From NCBI RefSeq assembly GCF_000189635.1, contig NW_002476579.1, positions 62,001 through 126,000 of the forward strand: a stretch of DNA of 64,000 nucleotides. The letters run 5' to 3'. Positions 52,691 through 64,000 of the stretch are shown here, piece by piece. The DNA comes from Tetrahymena thermophila SB210. Its lineage: Eukaryota; Ciliophora; Oligohymenophorea; Hymenostomatida; Tetrahymenidae. Position 1 is the stretch's first letter; each line of letters starts with the position of its first letter. The notes beneath the pieces are model-generated. The model made no database searches and was not told where the DNA came from. It was given only the letters and a program-made list of their open reading frames with translations. The position numbers were made by a program, and so were the translations under genes.

Positions 52691-54640
52691 ATGAAGCTCT
52701 GCTAGCATAATTAATCTCAGATATTTTTGATTCTTATTTTTGGATCAATTATTTATTGCTCAAGTTTAAGTAACTATAAAGAAAGCGAACAATAGCTCCA
52801 ATCTGGATAATGCTAAGAGGAAAATATATTACAGGAAAAATAAAATTAAAAGGAAGAATATGGCCTTCGTCCACTTTAAACTTATAAATATCTTTAATAA
52901 AATCAGCAAAAACTTAATATTTAGATTTAATATAATACTCAGATTCAGTCCATTAATTAAGGCGAAAGCATAGAAGTCTATAACAATTATAAACTTTCTA
53001 AATAATTTGATTAGAGTTTATGGAATAGGTAATGCTGCTCACGTCCTGATAATTTGTACAATTATAACTTTGAAAGTAATGAAAATCCAGGATTAATAAT
53101 ATAAAATCTTCATCAAAATACTGATATTATAGTATCAACAAATATAAAAACATAATTTACTGATGGACTTAGGCCAAGCATAATGTATCTTGATTAAAAT
53201 CTTAATCCTCCTCCACCTTAGTAAGATTAAGTTTTGATAAAAAGCGGAGAAAAAGGTCTTTTCTAAATACTTACAGCCTGTCCTAGTCATTATAACTTTG
53301 AAAACTATTGGACAGCTATTTCTATTACTATTGATATATAAAGTGTTTAAGTGAAAACGCAAGCAAATAATGAGGCACAAGAAGTGGGAGATGAATAAAT
53401 TTCAGAGTCTATTAATGTTTATTATTTCTTTGTTTGTGATGAAAAGTTTAGACCCGTTAAGTATGCAGTAAGCCTTAATATATTAGTAATTGTACTTAGT
53501 ATTATAGTTCTTGTAATGGCTATTTACTCTACACCTTTAAGTATCTCTTCACTTTGCTAAACAAGACCTTAAAGTAATTAAATAAATAATAGTACATACA
53601 GTTAGATTTCAAATTAACGTAAATTTGAGAGGTATGAGTTAAAATACTATCATGCTTCTGTTTATGCTGCACTAGTGATCACAATTGGAATATCTAATAT
53701 ATATATAAATCATGACAGGCTTGAAAAAATCATGGATATAATTATGGCTATATTAACAAGCTTCTCAACTTGGTTTTTTACAAATGAGCTTTAATGCCAC
53801 AGCAAATGGATTAAAAAAAGGGTTTAGATAGTTTTTTTCACAATTAAATACTTTAAATTTTAACTTATGGACTTGATTAGTTTATGCTTTACAGCAATCT
53901 TAGAGTTTCTATGGCTTTACTTTGGAAAGACATGGTACTTTAGTGATATTCTAGCTTTATTCTTACTTGGTTCACTGATGAAATTTCTTAAATTCAAATC
54001 GTTAAAGTAGGCTTTCATGTTTTTATCTATTTGCTTACTAGTGGATGCAATTGGTGCTTTGATTGTTTATTTCAAAGAAGACTTAAGCTATGACATTTTA
54101 TTTATTAATTAATATAATGAGCCTTTCTTAATAGCAATAAGGAGTATCAATATAATATATGACAAATATTGTTCGTGGCTGCCTGTTACAGGTACAGCTT
54201 TCCCTGGTATTTTAATTAATTACTGTTATCGCTATGATAGAAGCTATCAAAACTATAACACTAGAGCTTTTACATATCTTGGATTGTTTGGTTATTTCTT
54301 CAGTTCAATCATATACATGATTATAGCTACTTTTAATATTCATCAATGGCCTTATTCTACAGTTAATTACCCTATAATGTGTCTCTTCATACTGCTTTTT
54401 GCCTACAAAAGAAGCGAGCACTTATACTTATGGAATGGCAGTTTCTACGATGTTGTTGAAATAGCTCAATAATTTGTAGAAGATGGTACTGATCGCTCAG
54501 CTTCAAATGGAATAGTGGATCCAAGTGTATTATATTCCGATTTATAGGTTCAATCAGTCAGAAATAGCGAGTCTTTAAGTTAGTAAGTTTAATTGATTAC
54601 TGAACATGAAAGAATTTCAGGTTAAAGTATTAATTAGTGA
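52691..54640 (+). CDS. SPP/SPPL-family membrane protein, predicted inactive
   Basis: Intronless, 650 codons (649 aa), stop TGA. The start was chosen for its signal sequence (MKLCQHNQSQIFLILIFGS...). A luminal domain of about 230 residues with cysteines follows, then about nine membrane segments. The core aligns by eye with signal peptide peptidases: WYFSDILALF and KFKSLKQAFMFL precede TM6, then CLLVDAIGALIVYF carries the first catalytic Asp (residue 452). TM7 reads PVTGTAFPGILINYCYRYD where active enzymes have GLGD before the Pro-Gly; the catalytic position (residue 501) is Gly. The PAL motif is PIM (561-563), followed by LYLWNG, matching the IWNGE of relatives. SPPL proteases cut type II membrane proteins; with one Asp and PAL lost this copy is probably a pseudoprotease. 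The luminal part sits where SPPL2 proteins have a PA domain, but I cannot confirm that fold. Confidence 0.88.
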
Positions 54641-55230
54641 ATAGAATAAAATAACAAATAAATGTGATCAGATTATAAACTAAGTAACTAAATAAATAAA
54701 TAACATTTAATTTATTTTGAATTATATCATTTTGCCCTAAACAAAATATAGAAGTATAATATAGAAAAATAATTATATAAAATAATAAATAACAAATTTG
54801 TTTTTAAGATTTCATTTTAATTTATCTTTTATATTTTATAATATAATTGCATAATAAAAATAATAATTAATTATTTTTAAAAATTTTTTATTACAACTAT
54901 GAATGGAATATTTCATTTTATTCATAGAACTAAATTAAAAAATATTTTAGAATTATTCATAAAATTTTTAAAATATGTATTTATTATAAAATTTTTTCAT
55001 CAATAATTATTATATAATTTATATTTTGTAAATTTTTTTGAAATTCTAATACTTTTTAAAGAAAATTAATTTGAATAATATTTTATTAAGTTGAAATAAA
55101 TGATTTAATTTATTTAACATGGATAAATTTAAGATAAAAAACAAAAATAATATTTTTAAGTTCATTAATTAAAAAATAGTGTTTAAATACCATTATTTTA
55201 TTTATCATAATTTTTAATTAAGAGATTTTA
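54641..55230. other. Convergent intergenic region
   Basis: A+T-rich spacer between the 3' ends of the SPP-like gene and the large surface-protein gene. Nothing recognisable. Confidence 0.5.
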
Positions 55231-58200
55231 TCATTAATTTTTGGTCAAATATTAATTAATATTGTAATTTTTCTTATCATCGCTTATTATAAATTTTCCA
55301 AATTCATCATTATAAGTATCAGTTTACATATTTCCTGTTTCAGTAAGAGCTATTTCTTTGTTAATGTTCTAGATTTTATCTTAACTATCATATGAATTTT
55401 TATCTTTAAAAAAAAAAATGGAAATTATTTAATATTTTAAGTAGTAGATAATTTACTTATTGGACTTTCATTCGTTTTTCTCGTATAGTATGACCATTTT
55501 TGTCTCATACTCATAAAAGAATCTACCTTTTTATTCTATCCTATGATATTTTCATTCCCAGGTAACAAGGTAAATTTACTGGCTTAGTACTTTAGTTCTA
55601 ATTTAGGAGAAAAGATTGAATTTTTTTTGAGATGAAAATGCTATAACAAAGTTTCTTACTTGAAGAAACTATATTGCCTAAAGTACTTAATTAAATGTTT
55701 AACTTTATTTTTGACTAGCTTTATTTTCAAAAGAGATCTTACATTTATTTAGCTTTATTAAATCTGAATGTTTTCAAATAAAGAAGGATATTTTTATATA
55801 AAATATATGAGACAATTTTAGATTTTATTCCTTTTTTATTTGTCATTTTGTATTGTAATTAGACATATTCCAATCACGAGTTAACTTATAAATTGAAGAT
55901 TAGATAAAACTAATAAAGTAATTAAAATAGCTTCTAAATACTAATGCATATTTGCAACATTAGCAATAATCTAAGTTAAATTTAGTGATAAAGCACATAA
56001 GATTGCAGATTTAGATAATAAATTGTTGAAATTCTAAATTTCAAAAGGTTTAGTCTTAAATATTATATAAATCTAGAATAAGATAACAGCATTTAGCGTG
56101 CTCAACTATTTTAATTTTAAAGTTTGATGAGTATATTTATTCGTTTTATAAATAAAAAGAGGTATTAAATCTAATTTAAATTGATTGGTATTTATTTATT
56201 TAAACAATTAATAATTTACTTTTAAGAAAGAATCCTGCTGAAGTAATGTCGCTGCCAAAATTAGAATTGATTTATAAATTAATTTTGCAAATTCCCAATA
56301 ATAATACTTTTCTTTATATCCTGCAAATATAAAAGAATACTTTATTTCAATAAAGATTGGCCATTTTTTCATTTTTCCATTTCTAATTTTTAAGAGCAAA
56401 AATAGCGGAACAATAACTGCCCATAAAACTAGTAAAGGTACGCAGTAGAATATAACATACGGTTTATGATATTAAGGATCATAGCATAATATATTTACAT
56501 CTAAATCAAGATAGCTTTTATCACCAATTTGTAGGCAATTCAAAGATCTACTAAATAATATAATCACCATAGGATAAAAATAAAGATAAATGAAGATAAA
56601 TGCAGTATTTAAGTATTTAAAAATATTGATATTTCTTTTTAATAACCTTAAAACAAAGCCTAATATTAAATAAAGTAAGAGTACAGTAAGCGGTAAACAT
56701 ACCGACCATAAAGACTAATAAAACCACAAAGGTTTTAAATTTGGATATCTTGAAAAAAAGCAGTCAATTGACTTGCTTGTTAAGCTCAAAGAATTTCCTG
56801 ATGCCTATACAGGAAACTTAAAATAGTTAGGAATATTAAAGTTAAAAAAGCTCAACAAAGACAGGATCTGAAGGTGATCTGTTAAAATTTTGGAAATTAT
56901 CTAAGGCTTATCTTATTATCTTACTATATTTTTATTAAGTTAATTTTAATACAATTTCTTTAATTAAAAAATAATAAATTAATTTAAAATTTAATTTAAT
57001 AAAGCTTATTTCATAAATTATTAAAATACATGTTGACCCTAAATAGATTAAATCCATTTTAGTGATATAGTAACCTGCTAATTTAGCTTGCTATCTATTA
57101 ATTATTTTTCTTAAAAGGGCAAATATATAGCAAAAGATGACTATGAATAAAACTAAATTTTATGTAATTATAATAGAGCTATTTTCCTCACAACTGTAGC
57201 ATTCTCCCGAATTAAATATTTATTGATATCTTTTACCCCATATTTCTCCATAAGTATCACACGAGTAGCAAAGAGGGCCTTTATATCCAGCGATACAATA
57301 TTCCTTAAAAAAAAAAATGTTAAAATTTATTCTAAAAAATTCCTTATAGTTTAAAAATAATAATTCAATTTTTCATAGTATATCAATAAATTTTAATTAA
57401 AATTATTTTCAAATTTTCGAAGAGATGAAATCGAATTAAATTCTCTTTTTCCCTCCATTTTCATCAAAGCCATTATGAAATGGATGACTACTTTTAAAAT
57501 AAATAATAAAATTTACTTTAGATAATTACGATTCAGCTTAGCATGAATTAGGGTGAAAATTACAATATACTATTTAATCAGTCAATTTGTTTTCTCTCCA
57601 ATATCCATTTTTTAAAAGAATAGTTGACTGATAGCATTTTATAGCTGAATCAGGACACTGTAAGCAAGAATTATCTTGCAAATTTAGAGAATATTTTCCT
57701 TCAGGGCAATCCTCACAAACTATTGAATTCCTTTACTACTTAGAAATTTAGCCCAATTAACAACTATTAAAATTAATAGTGATATTTTTATAAAGTTAGT
57801 ACTACTTTAAATATACATTCCCTTTTGAATCAGAAAGTTTCGGAAATAAATTGGAAACAACTTGCAAGATCATTTAATTATTTGGTTTATAGATAATTTA
57901 TGCATTCAATTTAAATCCATTGTTTGTAAATTACTTTGATTACAGCTCTCCAAGACATTATATTTACTATGTAGATTAATCCCATTATAAAGAAACGCTA
58001 ATTTACTACAATATTGATTATACATCATTACTGTATTATTAAGTGCTAGTATAATTAGCATCACTGGGTATAAAGATTGGTTTATCCTCCTCATCAAGTA
58101 ATTAAATTTTGTTAAAAATTATTTAGTCTCCACTTTTAAATGAACTGACTTGAATTTAATTATTTTAATTTTCTATTATTTATGTTTTCTTTGTTGTTTA

Positions 58201-61200
58201 TATATCCTTTAGATTAATCTTAATACTTCTCAACGTAGATCCTAAATTATTTCCATATAGCTTTGCGAAATTTTAAGAGATAAAGTTATTATTATTGATT
58301 TTATTTGTCAAATCTAATACAAAATCAGGAATTATTTATTAATAATAGATTCCACCACCAATTAAGGCCTTATTTTAAGATATTATTGAATTTTCCATCA
58401 CCAAATTAGAATTCACCAAATTAATAGCTCCACCTGTAGATAATTAAGCCTAATTACCAATAAAAGCGCTTTTTTATATAGTCAAATTAGCAACTATAAT
58501 ATTATTTTTTATACTTAAAGCACCTCCGTTTTACTATTAGCATTAATTTAGCCTAAATACTGTATTCTTGATTTAAATAAAATGACTATCTATAGCATAA
58601 ATTGATCCTCCAGTCCCTATTGTATTTGTATTATTAATAAAATGACTCTCATTTATTGTAATATTATTACATTAATTCATTAATATTATTGAAGAATACA
58701 TGTTATCATAAAATAAAATATTTTTGACTTAAATATTGTCTAAAATTAAGACATCTACGTTTATAAACTCCATCAAAGGAAATTATAACTAAAAATCTCT
58801 AAATGAAGAAGATTGTATTAATGTATTACCAGTAAAATCTTGCTAATTAATTTTTAAAATTGTTATTTAATTTTTAGATGAATTTATTTTTTGAATATCA
58901 CAGTTTGTATAGCTAAGTATAAGTATTACAGAGGGCTAACTTAAATATACTATTGAATTTTCAATAGTAAAATTGTTTATAGATAGCTATAATGAATTTA
59001 TAGTAAAACAATTTAAAGAGGTATTTAACTTTTAAATAATTATATCAGAGATTTGTATTTATTCAGACTGAGTAACAAGTGAAATATCAGTAGAATTTTG
59101 TAAGTTCAAATCTTACAACATATAATATTTAGATAAATATTATAAATTGTCTAACTTAATTGGTTGTAATTATATCAATTGTAGTTAATAACAATTATCA
59201 ACCTCTATGTGTTAAATCTGAGAAATGGTGGTTCCTTATATGTTTATAACCTAAGAAGATAATACTGACTATATTATTAAATTTGTCACATTAAAAAAAT
59301 TTGATAGAGATATTTGAAATACATTTATGTAGCTAGAGTTTTGTATTTTAATATCATTTATTACTACTTAGTAATTGTTATTCATTTAAAATATAGTATT
59401 TCCATTCATTTTAGAGATGTTTATATTTTAAATTATAACATTGCTATTATTTGTTAAAGTAAATATTATCTATTATGATACAAAATCAATTATTTCTACT
59501 TACTCGATTATAACTAATTTACAGTTTTGAATTATTATTTAATTCTGACCTTCTCTGTTATTGTCGAATTTAATATTTTAAAAAAGAACTTTATCAAAAT
59601 CAGATAAATTGAGTGAGCTCTCAATGTTTAAAGTCATGTTAAACATTTAAAAGTTTTTCATTTATTTTTTCTAGTTAAATACAAAAGTATTTTATATAGA
59701 TAAATTCATATTTTTAAGATAAAAGTTTTCTATATAAGATGGGTAACTGTTGCTATCTGATTATAACCAACAAATACTATCTTTTTGAGATGAAGATTAA
59801 ATAATAAGACTAATTTTAATATTCGAATCAATATTTTAGAGGTTATATAAATTTTCACTTATCCCTTAAATGCACTATTGATCTTAGTAATTGATTTGTA
59901 TTAGTGATATTTGCTGGTTAAAACTCTGTATTAAATCAAAACTTTAAAATAATTAGATGGTTGTGTAAATATTTTCTATTGGTCTATTTTACTGTTGAAT
60001 GTTTATATAGCAATTTTAATTTTATTGTAAAGGCATTATTTAATGCTCAATAATATCATAAGAGGAAAGTAAAAGTTCTATAGAAGTTTAATTGTTTTAG
60101 TCTCTTGTGACTTTCATATTTAATAGCTATTAGTAAGTTTTATTGATTTCAAAAACAAGCTGAAAATCAGATAGATAATCCATTTTTATGAGAGAAAGTT
60201 TATTTTTTTATACAATAATAAAATAGTTGTTATATTTTGAGCTAATAAAATTATCAACTTCTTTTATTCCTTTGTCAACTATTGGAAATTATTTTTAAAA
60301 GCTTAACCCATTATAAATTATGATATCATTTGGACATATGGAATAAATAAAATCTGAGTCATATGAAATTTTAGCTTATTTTAGACAAGCATTCTAGAGA
60401 CTTGTAATTAAATTTAACTAATAAGAGAATACCAAAGTTAAACTTTAATTATTGACCAAATATATTAATTGCCTAAATGGATCACTTACTACGTTTGTAA
60501 CTCTAGAGTATTTTGATAATTAATATTAATACACAATTTATTTATTTTAAAGATTAACTATGTATGTCATAATATTATTTCCTTCTTAAACAATTAAACA
60601 GATAAGCTTTTAGTTATCTTATTAAGGATCATTACCATTAAACCTTTCTTCATAATCAAAAGGAATATTCCACCAATTATTTTAATAAGACTAAAATTAC
60701 TTGATTTGCAATTTGAAAGCAAATTTAATAGCAGCAATACTTGAAAATTTGATTAAATCTATTTTTTAATAGTTTATATCATAAATTTAAAAGAAATTGG
60801 ATGAAGCAAGTACTATAAACTAACTGCATATTAGCGATATAGAAATATCTCCTTCAGTGAAATTAACCAAATTTATTTCTGTTATATTTTTATCATTTAA
60901 ATTGATTTTGGTAAGCTAATAGTTCTACTAATAAAATAAAAATATTTAATTATCAAAAACGTCATAAAAATAATTGTCAGGTTGACTAATTAACTTTACT
61001 TTTTGTAACAAAATCAGCTTATTTTATTATAAATCTGCTTAAACTATGTTAATATATTAGAGTTAAATAAATAAAAGTTAACAATCTTAGATCAAAAGCA
61101 ACTATGTAAAATAAGGGTATATGTCTTATTATGAAGGCTCAAATAGTAAACTATCAACAAGCTAAGAATTTTAATACAAATTTAGCGAGAGATTTAGAAT

Positions 61201-64000
61201 ACTATAACTTACAAAGAATTCCTAATTGATATTTAAATGTTATACTTTTTAGTATTAAAGCAAATTAGTAGGGCTAGCATAAAGAATTTCTGTCAGATCA
61301 AATGCAATTATATATGTGTAAGTCTAAACGATCATCAACGACTACTATGTATTTAGATAAACTTATAATATAGAAGTAATATTATAGCTTTATAAAGATA
61401 TTGTTTCTATAAATTACATACTAGGAAATTAAAATGTTAATATAAATTAATTTGAATATAAAAAAGCTATATTCTTGTTTTTATCCATCAAAACGCCTTG
61501 GATGTTATTTACATCAATTCTAATGTTTGTAACATTCATGGTTAAATAATTAAAAAGATAAATAGTTGGACTGCTATCAACTACTATCAAGCTAGTTTAT
61601 TCTTAATAATAATAAACTGCATTTTTAGCAAATTATCCAACACATTCGTAAAGGAATAATTATTATTTTCCTGGAATGTTAATAATGTTTACTTATTTTA
61701 ATGTTCCTGTTAGTCCAATCAATATTTTATAATTGCTGTCATAAAATAAGTTAGTATTATTATATCTATACCCAAACAAATAGTCAGTACTTTGAAAGTA
61801 TTTTAAACTAAAAAAATTTTGACTCTAGCTAAAAAAAACTACCACTAACTAGTCTTGCCTACTTACTAAAGGTATAGTTTACTCTATATTCAAAATCATT
61901 CCTTTATCGTACAACTTTAAATAGTAAAAAAGTTTATTAAAAAAATATTTTATTTTTAATTTTATTGATACAAAAATCTTCAATGTTAAATGTGTTTAAA
62001 TAAAAGCTGAAATTATATTTTATATTTTTCTAAGAGTTGGGATTGAGGGTTGTTATATAATAAATGATTTTTTTTTTTTTAATGCTAAAAAATGAAATAT
62101 TTTTATTTACGTTATCTTAAAAGTATCCTAATCTTTCTACTGAAACTAAATCAAAAATTTAAACATATGGATAATAAAATACTATCTAGTTATCTTCACA
62201 CTGAACAAAAAAAGATATCTAAAAGGCTTAGAAATTATATTCTAACCATTCATATGTCTTAGCGAATACCTATTTTAATTAATAATTTTTTAAATAGAAT
62301 TAAAATATTATAAGTTGGATTACATTTATTGAATAAACCATTTTCCTAGAAGTGAGAGCGACTAAAGTTTGTTAATTTGAACAGTAGTAGTATTTTACAA
62401 TTTTAGATTCTAATTCTATAATTTTTGATGTCTAAGGTTAATTTTATGTGTTTTATAGATAAAAGACATTTTCTTTTACCCATATGAAGGATACTAAATT
62501 CCAATCAACAATAACTATGGAGAGATCAAATGTAAAATTTAACTTTATTACAACTAATTCATTATTAGTTTTAATAACATCGTAAATGATTAAATTTTAA
62601 GTGAAATTATCATAGACTGCAATTTTATTATTTTGTAAATTAATGTCTTGAATTACTTAATTTTGTGTGAAATTATAAACACTAAATGGATTGTTGAATA
62701 AATTATTAATCCAAAAAACTCCATCTTATGATGAAAAACTATGAATTTTAGTATTATCATCATTATCTATACTCCCTAATAGATAGCTATCTTCTAGTTA
62801 ACTCATAATAATAACCATATTATTTGTATCTATTATATTATCAGACTTTTTGATATATTACAAATTCTCATCTAAAAAATAAAACTAAATTTCTGTTTTT
62901 CCATACAAAGAGGCATCACTTTTAGCATTTATTATTGTAAATTGTTTTAATTCCATGTCGAATCTATAAAAATAGCTTTGATCATAATAAAAAACATATC
63001 TGTCATTAAAAACTTGAATCTATTAACCATTAATTGCTTATGGATAATTTATACCGAGATTATACTGGTCGCTTTGAGATAAATCAAAGCTATAAACTTA
63101 AATAAGAGACTAGTAAAATATGAAAATTTCTCCTGTTTTTTAATAATTAAAGTAAGGATAGTTAAATACAGAGAATTGCATAGTTATAGATTTGTAGACA
63201 AAATTTTTTTAGCTGATGGAAAAAGGCTAGCAGTCATTATCAAAAAGCTAAAAATAAATAATATCATTAAAAGCAACTAGCGGAGTGTAATAGTTATTAA
63301 CATAATAAAAATTTGGTTAAGGATTTGTACCAAAATTATAAATTTCTGATATATTGTTTGTTAAAAAATCTATTAAATAAAGAATCGTCTCTCCTAATTC
63401 ATTTTAAGTCAAGTAAAGTATCTAATCATCATTTAAAATAACAAAATAGTAAAGAGAAAAATAGTAATCTGATGGATTTTGAATTACTTCTTAATAAGTA
63501 TCTAAACTAAAAATTTAAGGAATACTTTAGATTATCAGTAAATTTCTTTTCTCCAAATATTAAAAGACACCTATTTAATTTGAAGAATCGTATTGATAAG
63601 AAATAATTTACTTTTATGAATTAATTTCAACCACATATTCTTATATAGCTAAATCAAATTATTTGCTTAATAAAATATATTTATTATTTATTATTTAAAA
63701 TAAATCAAAATACACTATATTATCAAGTAATTCAAATGAATAGAAACTCGTATTTATCCTAGAAGTTTTTTATAAATTTAAAAGAGAAAATTAAATTTTT
63801 TAAACTGCTAAAGCTTATGAAGTTAATGCTTAGTTTTCATCATAAACATAAAATGAATTTATATCTGTATTTTTATTTGAGCTAAAAATATTTTAATATT
63901 AGCAAAGATTTACTATAGAATATTAACTAATACAATAATAAGGCTTTTAATATAGATTAGGATTTAAATACTTAATTAAATAAGTTTAATCAGTAGTATT
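55231..64000 (-). CDS. Large surface protein: repeats, Cys-rich module, multi-TM (5' end outside window)
   Basis: Six exons on the minus strand: 64000 (edge)-62111, 61914-57517, 57303-57030, 56923-56220, 56105-55457 and 55403-55231. They total 8088 nt, so at least 2695 aa; the N-terminus lies beyond the window. The outer 3 kb encode aromatic/Asp-rich beta-type repeats of unclear family. From about 59.6 to 58.3 kb come Asn/Ile-rich parallel-beta-helix-like repeats. These end in polymorphic-outer-membrane-type motifs (GTGGSIYA, QNGGALSI, STGGAINL, LIGGGIYY). A Cys-rich module follows near 57.73-57.25 kb (CEDCPEGKYSL, CLQCPDSAIKC, GYKGPLCYSCD). About seven hydrophobic segments then run to about 56.2 kb (QILSLLSFFNFNIP, VPLLVLWAVIVPLFLLL, YYYWEFAKLIYKSILILAATLL and the start of the next exon), and a basic cytosolic tail. 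Ciliates have many genes with this build; function unknown, adhesion or sensing is inference. Confidence 0.88.

Noticed and set aside
59098..59118. Perfect 7-bp stem with a TTCAAAT loop, resembling a tRNA T-arm
   Set aside because: It lies inside a coding exon of the large surface protein, and no acceptor, D or anticodon arms accompany it.
1..64000. CRISPR arrays, insertion sequences, tRNA and rRNA genes
   Set aside because: Looked for on both strands by eye; nothing with spaced direct repeats, transposase motifs or cloverleaf arms was found. A tRNAscan/Infernal run would be decisive.

Overview
The window is nuclear DNA of a ciliate. By eye it is about four fifths A+T. Every real gene is open only if TAA and TAG are read as glutamine, and every gene ends in TGA. 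Introns are mostly about 50-330 nt, begin GTA or GTT and end AG. This fits an oligohymenophorean close to Tetrahymena or Ichthyophthirius. Paramecium is unlikely because its introns are about 25 nt. With the ordinary code all long genes look broken, so the models here were rebuilt by hand with the ciliate code. Exon phases were checked, and all multi-exon models sum to a multiple of three.

Layout, left to right. A seven-exon TTC7/YPP1-like TPR gene lies on the minus strand (4549-98). An intronless N/Q-rich protein gene of unknown function is on the plus strand (6240-8759). A divergent member of a two-TM membrane protein family is on the minus strand (15361-10144). A K+ channel with a degenerate cyclic-nucleotide-binding domain and a zinc knuckle is on the plus strand (17879-21828). 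Then comes a direct repeat of about 7.5 kb: two copies of a two-gene module encoding four more proteins of the same two-TM family (23944-26103 and 27483-29660; 31481-33640 and 35176-37386).

The right half holds NADPH-cytochrome P450 reductase (39505-42291, seven exons), an uncharacterised Q-rich protein (44809-42915, minus), an FBF1-like coiled-coil protein (45948-49860, seven exons, the first only 4 nt), SKP1 (51134-50616, minus), a signal-peptide-peptidase-like membrane protein that lacks one catalytic aspartate (52691-54640), and the 3' part of a very large surface protein with repeats, a Cys-rich module and a multi-TM region (64000-55231, minus, running off the right edge).

There is no operon logic, as expected for a ciliate: genes are separately transcribed and housekeeping roles are mixed (ER electron transfer, SCF ubiquitin ligase adaptor, PI4K scaffold, ciliary transition-fibre protein, channels and surface proteins). 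The spaces between genes are very A+T-rich, with no recognisable RNA genes, CRISPR arrays, transposons or telomeric repeats. The most noteworthy items are the predicted inactive SPP-family protein, the duplicated membrane-protein module with conserved noncoding blocks, and the channel/zinc-knuckle fusion. I see no clear new multi-gene system.
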